Under the pieces are notes generated by a model, which ran no database searches, had not been told where the DNA came from, and was given only the letters and a program-made list of their open reading frames with translations. DNA of 64,000 bases from Prochlorococcus sp. AG-347-O22 (GTDB lineage: Bacteria; Cyanobacteriota; Cyanobacteriia; PCC-6307; Cyanobiaceae), in the NCBI GenBank assembly GCA_003278845.1, contig QCCX01000002.1:124001-188000 (forward strand). Direction: 5' to 3'. A program made the translations under genes and the position numbers. Shown here one piece after another: positions 59,792 through 64,000 of the stretch (the first letter of the stretch is position 1; every line of letters starts with the position of its first letter).

Positions 59792-60889
59792 CTAAGCTAC
59801 TGTTTTTATATCATTAACAGCGATTGTATTAGCAGGATTGCTATTTAATGCTTTCATTGAATTAGAACTGACTTCAGTTCCTTCTGTTAATTTCTCTTTA
59901 ACCATAGATTCTACTTTATTCCTGATTTCTAAGTTTTGATCAAGCCAAATAATTGTATTATCTCTTCCTTGTCCAATATTTTCTCCTTCATAACTATACC
60001 AAGCACCTCTCCTTATGATGATATTAGTCTCTTCTGCTAAATCTAATAAGCATCCTGTTGTACTAATACCTTTGCCGAAGAGAATATCAAATTCTGCAAT
60101 TCTAAATGGTGGTGCAACTTTGTTTTTTGCTACTTTCACTTTTGCTCTGATGCCATATTCCTCAGTACCTCTTTTAAGAGTTTGAATTCTTCTGATATCA
60201 AGTCTTACTGAGGCGTAAAATTTTAATGCATTACCTCCTGTGGTTGTTTCTGGATTGCCGTATGTAACGCCAATTTTTAGGCGTAATTGATTCAGGAATA
60301 TTACCGTACATCCAGATTTGCCAATATTTCCTGTTATTTTCCTCATTGCTTGGCTCATTAGCCTTGCTTGGCTTCCAATTACATGATCTCCCATCTCTCC
60401 TTCTATCTCGGCTCTTGGGGTTAGTGCTGCGACCGAGTCAACAACTACAAGATCTACCGCACTCGATCTTATAAGTTGGTCAACTATTTCTAGAGCCATT
60501 TCACCAGTATCTGGCTGTGAAACTAACAAATTTTCAACATCAACACCTAAAGAGGCCGCATAAACTGGATCGAGTGCATGCTCAGCATCTACAAATGCAG
60601 CTACTCCTCCATTTTTTTGGACTTCCGCAATCGCGTGAAGCGTTAATGTAGTTTTTCCTGAACTTTCTGGTCCGTAAACTTCTACTACTCTTCCTTTTGG
60701 ATAGCCTCCTCCTAATGCTAAATCTAAGGTGAGCGCTCCAGTAGATATTGTTTCTACTTTCATTCTTGAGGCGTCACCAAGTCTCATTATTGAACCTCTT
60801 CCAAAATTTCTTTCTATTTGACCTAAGACAAGACTTAATGCCTTGTCTTTTTCTTTTGATTCAGTTTTTTTCTTTTCTTCAAGGCTCAT
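59792..60889 (-). CDS. recA: Recombinase RecA
   Basis: Strand-exchange ATPase and SOS coprotease. Walker [12 protein letters not shown] lies near residue 73; [18 protein letters not shown] (in parts) and [20 protein letters not shown] are diagnostic, covering loop L2. The bases coding for the C-terminal tail are short, and less acidic than E. coli RecA. Length 365. Upstream, a perfect LexA operator sits at 60974-60987. Confidence 0.98.
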   Translation of the reverse strand: MSLEEKKKTESKEKDKALSLVLGQIERNFGRGSIMRLGDASRMKVETISTGALTLDLALGGGYPKGRVVEVYGPESSGKTTLTLHAIAEVQKNGGVAAFVDAEHALDPVYAASLGVDVENLLVSQPDTGEMALEIVDQLIRSSAVDLVVVDSVAALTPRAEIEGEMGDHVIGSQARLMSQAMRKITGNIGKSGCTVIFLNQLRLKIGVTYGNPETTTGGNALKFYASVRLDIRRIQTLKRGTEEYGIRAKVKVAKNKVAPPFRIAEFDILFGKGISTTGCLLDLAEETNIIIRRGAWYSYEGENIGQGRDNTIIWLDQNLEIRNKVESMVKEKLTEGTEVSSNSMKALNSNPANTIAVNDIKTVA

Positions 60890-60973
60890 TGTTTGATTTA
60901 TCGGTTAAAGTTCTTGTAATTATTCTAAATTTGGAAATTTTTATTTAAACCAAACTTCATAAATACAAACTAT

Positions 60974-60987
60974 AGTACATCTGTACT
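60974..60987 (-). promoter_or_regulatory. LexA (SOS) box upstream of recA
   Basis: AGTACATCTGTACT is a perfect fit to the cyanobacterial LexA operator RGTACNNNDGTWCB and a full palindrome around TC. It lies 85 bases upstream of the recA ATG; on the recA strand it is followed at once by ATAGT, so it may overlap the -10 region (TACTATAGT). Promoter assignment is inference. Confidence 0.82.
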
Positions 60988-61001
60988 CTAGCTGATTATC
61001 T

Positions 61002-61778
61002 TTAAATTGCAACTAATTCTCCAAGGTTTTCTAATTTTAATAATTTGACTTCATTACTTAACTTATTTTTATCTGATTCTTTCAAATATCCCCAATCAGC
61101 TAGGAAGCATGGAATGTGAGACGTTTCTGAATTTTGTTTAATATCGATTAGAGTTTTTTTTCTATCTTCTATAAAGCCTAAAATTTCATAAGTTTGTGTA
61201 AGTTTTTCAGCTATTTTGATTTTTGTTCCTGATTCATAACCAAAAATAAATTCTGGAAAAATATTTAATTGTTTAAGAATTTTTTCTGCAAATATTTTAC
61301 CTTTAGTTGTTATGACTCCAGTTTTTATGTCTCTTTTGCTTAATTCTTTCATAAAATTTATAATTTCAAAAAAAGGTTTATGTAAATTTACCCACGATTT
61401 AAAATCTTTATCAATTTGGTACTTGCGAGACTTATCTAACATTTTTTGTATATCTTCTGCTATCCAGGAATTTTCATTTAATATCCTCTTGCAATTTTGA
61501 TGATAATTATTAATGAAATCATCTTTGTTATCACTTTTTAATGGATTTTCTGTTTTTATAATTTCGTGAACAATTAGAATCATTTCCCAACCATATTTAA
61601 CCCAAGGCCTAATTTCTTTGAAAGAATTTGGTACTCCTTGATAAAGTTTTTGATCAATAGTGATGTTGGATGAATTTAAATATCTTTCACATGCCAGCAA
61701 GGAGCTATGCCAATATTCTTGCATTCCATCAACTATTACTCCATCCAAATCAAATAGAAAAATTTTTTGAGAAGACAC
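61002..61778 (-). CDS. HAD-superfamily hydrolase/phosphatase
   Basis: 259-residue HAD protein. Motif I is FLFDLDGVIVDGM near residue 8, with both catalytic aspartates; motif II is GVITTKG; the acidic motif IV is in LGFIEDRKKTLIDI. A helical cap occupies about residues 25-140. Substrate not inferable. Start could be TTG at 61781 or GTG at 61778; I use GTG. Just upstream is tRNA-Gln on the same strand. Confidence 0.87.
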   Translation of the reverse strand: MSSQKIFLFDLDGVIVDGMQEYWHSSLLACERYLNSSNITIDQKLYQGVPNSFKEIRPWVKYGWEMILIVHEIIKTENPLKSDNKDDFINNYHQNCKRILNENSWIAEDIQKMLDKSRKYQIDKDFKSWVNLHKPFFEIINFMKELSKRDIKTGVITTKGKIFAEKILKQLNIFPEFIFGYESGTKIKIAEKLTQTYEILGFIEDRKKTLIDIKQNSETSHIPCFLADWGYLKESDKNKLSNEVKLLKLENLGELVAI

Positions 61779-61794
61779 CAATTGAATATTAGAA

Positions 61795-61866
61795 CTGGGC
61801 CGCTAGGATTCGAACCTAGGAATGTCGAGACCAAAACCCGATGCCTTACCACTTGGCGACGGCCCA
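61795..61866 (-). tRNA. tRNA-Gln (anticodon UUG)
   Basis: 72-nt cloverleaf on the minus strand: acceptor TGGGCCG pairs with CGGCCCA, discriminator G; anticodon stem TCGGG/CTCGA (one G-T) encloses TTTTGGT with anticodon TTG; T arm CTAGG-TTCGAAT-CCTAG. No encoded CCA. Confidence 0.97.
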
Positions 61867-61960
61867 TTAAATTATCATTTTAATACATGAGAAGATTTTT
61901 TTCTATCCAAAAAATACAAATTTTTTATAAATATGGCGCTAGTTTTGAAAAATAAAAATA

Positions 61961-62968
61961 TTATTTGAATGAGCTCGATTTCCATGGCTCTAGAAATTTC
62001 TGAGCTTTTTTGATCGCCAAACCCATTATTTCAGGATACTCATAGAGTTTTTTGTTGTTTTTGTGAGCAAATTCAATAAGGGGCTGCATAATTTTTCTTG
62101 CAGCACTTCCAAATGCTATTCCATCTGGGAGATTGTTTGAATTCAACAATTCATGAGTTTTTTCATTTGTTCCTCCTGCTAATTGAATTAATCCTGGTGG
62201 AAGATCTGAACCGATTTTTTCAAACAACTTAACAGCATCTCTACTTGTTGTAGGAGCAAGATCTCCAGACATTGGCCTTCCATCTAGTTGCCAAATAAGG
62301 GGAATATCTAGCTCATTCAGAATTTCATATCTTTCCCAAAGAGCTTTCAAAAGATCTTCGGGCTCTTGGGCTTTTTTGAAAGATTGATTTAATCCACAAC
62401 TAATAGATATCTTGTCTAATTTCATTCCAGAACTTTTAAGGATACTTACAACTTTTGTAAAAGAATCTAGGCGATTGATTTCTGTATGAATTTCTACTGC
62501 ATTAGGCCTTATTTTTTGAAGTGTTGATGCTAAATCATTTTTTGACAAATTATATTCATATTCACTAATTAGATTTAGAGGACAACTATTTAAACATCTT
62601 CCACATCCATAACATTTACTCTCTTTAATTCCGAAATTATCAATTGCAAAGGTGGGGCATACTTTTTCGCATGGTCTTGGACAACTAGGGGGACATTTTA
62701 AAGGATCAAATTTTGCTTTTCGAAAGTGGATATCATTACCATCACAAATACTTATCATTAATCCAGGGGAGTTTTTAAAGACTTTCTTTGCCCAATCGAT
62801 TCCTTTTTTTGCTGCATAAACTATAGATTCTTCTGCTGCAACATCTATGTAGTCGACACCAGCAGCAGTATAAATTGCACATAAATCTTCTATGGCAACA
62901 ATATCTTCATTACTGGCACCACAAATTAACTTAATCCATTTATCTTTTTTATTCTTGGTTTTAATCAA
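61961..62968 (-). CDS. ldpA: LdpA-type iron-sulfur circadian input protein
   Basis: Family of redox sensors that in Synechococcus adjust clock period to light. Two ferredoxin-like cysteine clusters are visible: CPPSCPRPCEKVCP near residue 94 and CYGCGRCLNSCP near 118, both capable of holding [4Fe-4S] clusters; the rest is LdpA-like (GVDYIDVAAEESIVYAAKKG; MSGDLAPTTSRDAVKLF in parts). Length 335. It lies 5 bases downstream of ndhN on the same strand, a redox-linked pairing. Confidence 0.92.
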   Translation of the reverse strand: MIKTKNKKDKWIKLICGASNEDIVAIEDLCAIYTAAGVDYIDVAAEESIVYAAKKGIDWAKKVFKNSPGLMISICDGNDIHFRKAKFDPLKCPPSCPRPCEKVCPTFAIDNFGIKESKCYGCGRCLNSCPLNLISEYEYNLSKNDLASTLQKIRPNAVEIHTEINRLDSFTKVVSILKSSGMKLDKISISCGLNQSFKKAQEPEDLLKALWERYEILNELDIPLIWQLDGRPMSGDLAPTTSRDAVKLFEKIGSDLPPGLIQLAGGTNEKTHELLNSNNLPDGIAFGSAARKIMQPLIEFAHKNNKKLYEYPEIMGLAIKKAQKFLEPWKSSSFK

Positions 62969-62973
62969 ACAAT

Positions 62974-63450
62974 TTAACTTTCAAATTCATCCAAAATATA
63001 ATTACTTAATGGTTTCCATTCAAGTTTTCTTGAACCCCCCATTTCAACAACTATTGTAAGTTTATTATCGTTAGTGCAAATCTCTATTAAGCTCTCTAAT
63101 TCAGATTGAGATAATACTTGACCTTCTAATAACCAAAGTAATTTATTTTTATCATTTTCATTAAATAACTCAGAAGCTTGTGGGATTACTTGTTGAACTT
63201 CCCCAAGTGCTCCGTTTCTTCCTACACTTTGATGACCAAGATGAGGTGGCCTAACGCCATGCAATTTGAGCAAGAAAACTTCTGGATCTCCGAGCCCTCT
63301 TGCTGAAGTCATAAAAGTTTTAAAGCCTTTGGCCCTCATTCTCCTCAAAAGACGAGTTTCATAACCACCTTCAAGAGGAGCAAATATTGCGAGACATTTG
63401 TTAGTTTTTAAATCGTTATGAAACTTTTTTCCTGAGAGAAGTAATGGCAT
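62974..63450 (-). CDS. ndhN: NDH-1 subunit NdhN
   Basis: Peripheral subunit specific to photosynthetic NDH-1. The family signature appears in [24 protein letters not shown] (in parts), [19 protein letters not shown] and ending [18 protein letters not shown]. Length 158. First gene of an ndhN-ldpA pair; divergent from rplC with a 278-base gap. NdhS, another subunit of the complex, is encoded at 14449. Confidence 0.95.
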   Translation of the reverse strand: MPLLLSGKKFHNDLKTNKCLAIFAPLEGGYETRLLRRMRAKGFKTFMTSARGLGDPEVFLLKLHGVRPPHLGHQSVGRNGALGEVQQVIPQASELFNENDKNKLLWLLEGQVLSQSELESLIEICTNDNKLTIVVEMGGSRKLEWKPLSNYILDEFES

Positions 63451-63728
63451 AAAAATTTCCTTTCTTTCTATTTTATTTTATTTTATGGTACTTGATGATG
63501 TACAATTGTAACTCAGTGAATTTTTAAGCTCGCAAGCTAGCCGAGCCTCTGAAAATTTCACATTTTTTAGCGTTTCGTTAAAAAACTCAGGTGGGTTTAT
63601 CCCGAGAGAAACTATCTATTATTTCAGATAAGTCTCGACCTTACTAATTGTTTTTTGTTAACTTCACCTTAATAACTTAAGGGTTTAGATAATTGAAAAA
63701 TTATTACGAGCTAGTCTAATTTAGTCTT
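63451..63728. other. 278-base divergent spacer between ndhN and rplC
   Basis: No open frame of note. It must hold the promoter of ndhN-ldpA and that of the ribosomal-protein operon headed by rplC. A short hairpin is possible at GCTCG (63528-63532) with CGAGC (63542-63546). A ribosomal leader controlled by a ribosomal protein is plausible for the rplC side but not demonstrable by eye. Confidence 0.5.
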
Positions 63729-64000
63729 ATGTCTATCGGAATTTTAGGAAAGAAATTGGGCATGTCCCAACTTTTCGATGATAAAGGTAATTCGGTACCA
63801 GTTACTCTTATAGAGGCTGGTCCGTGCCGCGTCACTCAATTGAAAACAACTGCTTTGGATGGTTATACCGCCGTTCAGATAGGTTATGGCTTGTCAAAAG
63901 AGAAGCATTTAAGCAAACCTGAAAAAGGACACTTATTGAAATCAGGTGAAGAACTTTTAAAGCATTTGAAAGAATATAGGGTTGAAGAAACTTCATCTTA
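63729..64000 (+). CDS. rplC: 50S ribosomal protein L3 (3' end outside window)
   Basis: Begins [20 protein letters not shown], the standard L3 start, and runs open to the right edge (about 90 residues seen). [12 protein letters not shown] and [17 protein letters not shown] are conserved. ATG start at 63729. In cyanobacteria rplC opens the large S10-type ribosomal protein operon, which should continue beyond this window. Confidence 0.98.
   Translation, partial: MSIGILGKKLGMSQLFDDKGNSVPVTLIEAGPCRVTQLKTTALDGYTAVQIGYGLSKEKHLSKPEKGHLLKSGEELLKHLKEYRVEETSS

Noticed and set aside
63486..63500. Second LexA box near ndhN (GGTACTTGATGATGTAC)
   Set aside because: The spacing between half-sites does not fit the consensus.

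Overview
The window is a gene-dense, very AT-rich stretch of a cyanobacterial chromosome. Photosystem I genes (psaC, psaD), NDH-1 genes (ndhN, ndhS), the ho1-pebA-pebB bilin cluster, the fused panC-cmk gene, the LdpA-type clock-input protein, a CURT1/CAAD thylakoid protein and many small cyanobacterial orphans all point to a marine picocyanobacterium. Small intergenic gaps, low GC and overlapping genes fit a streamlined high-light Prochlorococcus (inference from composition and gene content; the strain cannot be named from this sequence alone).

Layout. 1-6400: the 3' part of an RpaB-type response regulator, lysS, smpB, ruvB, a TPR lipoprotein/secreted-type protein, an M20 amidohydrolase and a small membrane protein. 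6447-13854: a TPP riboswitch driving thiC, then transketolase, fabF-acpP (minus strand), psaC and glmS. 13885-19358: rimM, ndhS, rnc, RNase P RNA, tRNA-Arg(CCU), two small conserved proteins and glycogen phosphorylase. 19491-25455: a CPA2 antiporter, an alpha/beta hydrolase, a mutarotase-like protein, a DUF1537-type sugar-acid kinase and icd. 25666-32452: ho1-pebA-pebB, a small phosphatase, panC-cmk, purM and small orphans.

32649-34530 is the most unusual part. A 40-bp imperfect copy of the 3' end and 3' flank of tRNA-Cys lies exactly 1800 bp from the intact tRNA-Cys, in direct orientation. One Wza-like capsule-export gene sits between the two copies. This is the geometry left by a tRNA-integrating element, with no recombinase now present.

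34573-51659: an LpxB-related protein, an RNase D-like nuclease, hemF, the tightly overlapping mrp-rodA-histidine kinase set, psaD, trpE, gshA, ppc, tRNA-Arg(CCG), recF (its start appears broken at an A8/T7 run), speD and a LarE-like protein. 51768-64000: a tandem-duplicated CobO-type ATPase, a MoeB/ThiF-rhodanese protein, a CURT1-like protein, a fructosamine-kinase-like protein, a CrtD-like desaturase, tyrA, a degenerate DinG-like protein, recA behind a perfect cyanobacterial LexA box, a HAD phosphatase, tRNA-Gln(UUG), ldpA, ndhN and the 5' end of rplC, which opens the ribosomal-protein operon.

Most genes are housekeeping: carbon flow (transketolase, ppc, icd, glycogen phosphorylase), tetrapyrrole and bilin synthesis, amino acids and cofactors. 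No CRISPR array, insertion sequence, rRNA or integrase was seen.
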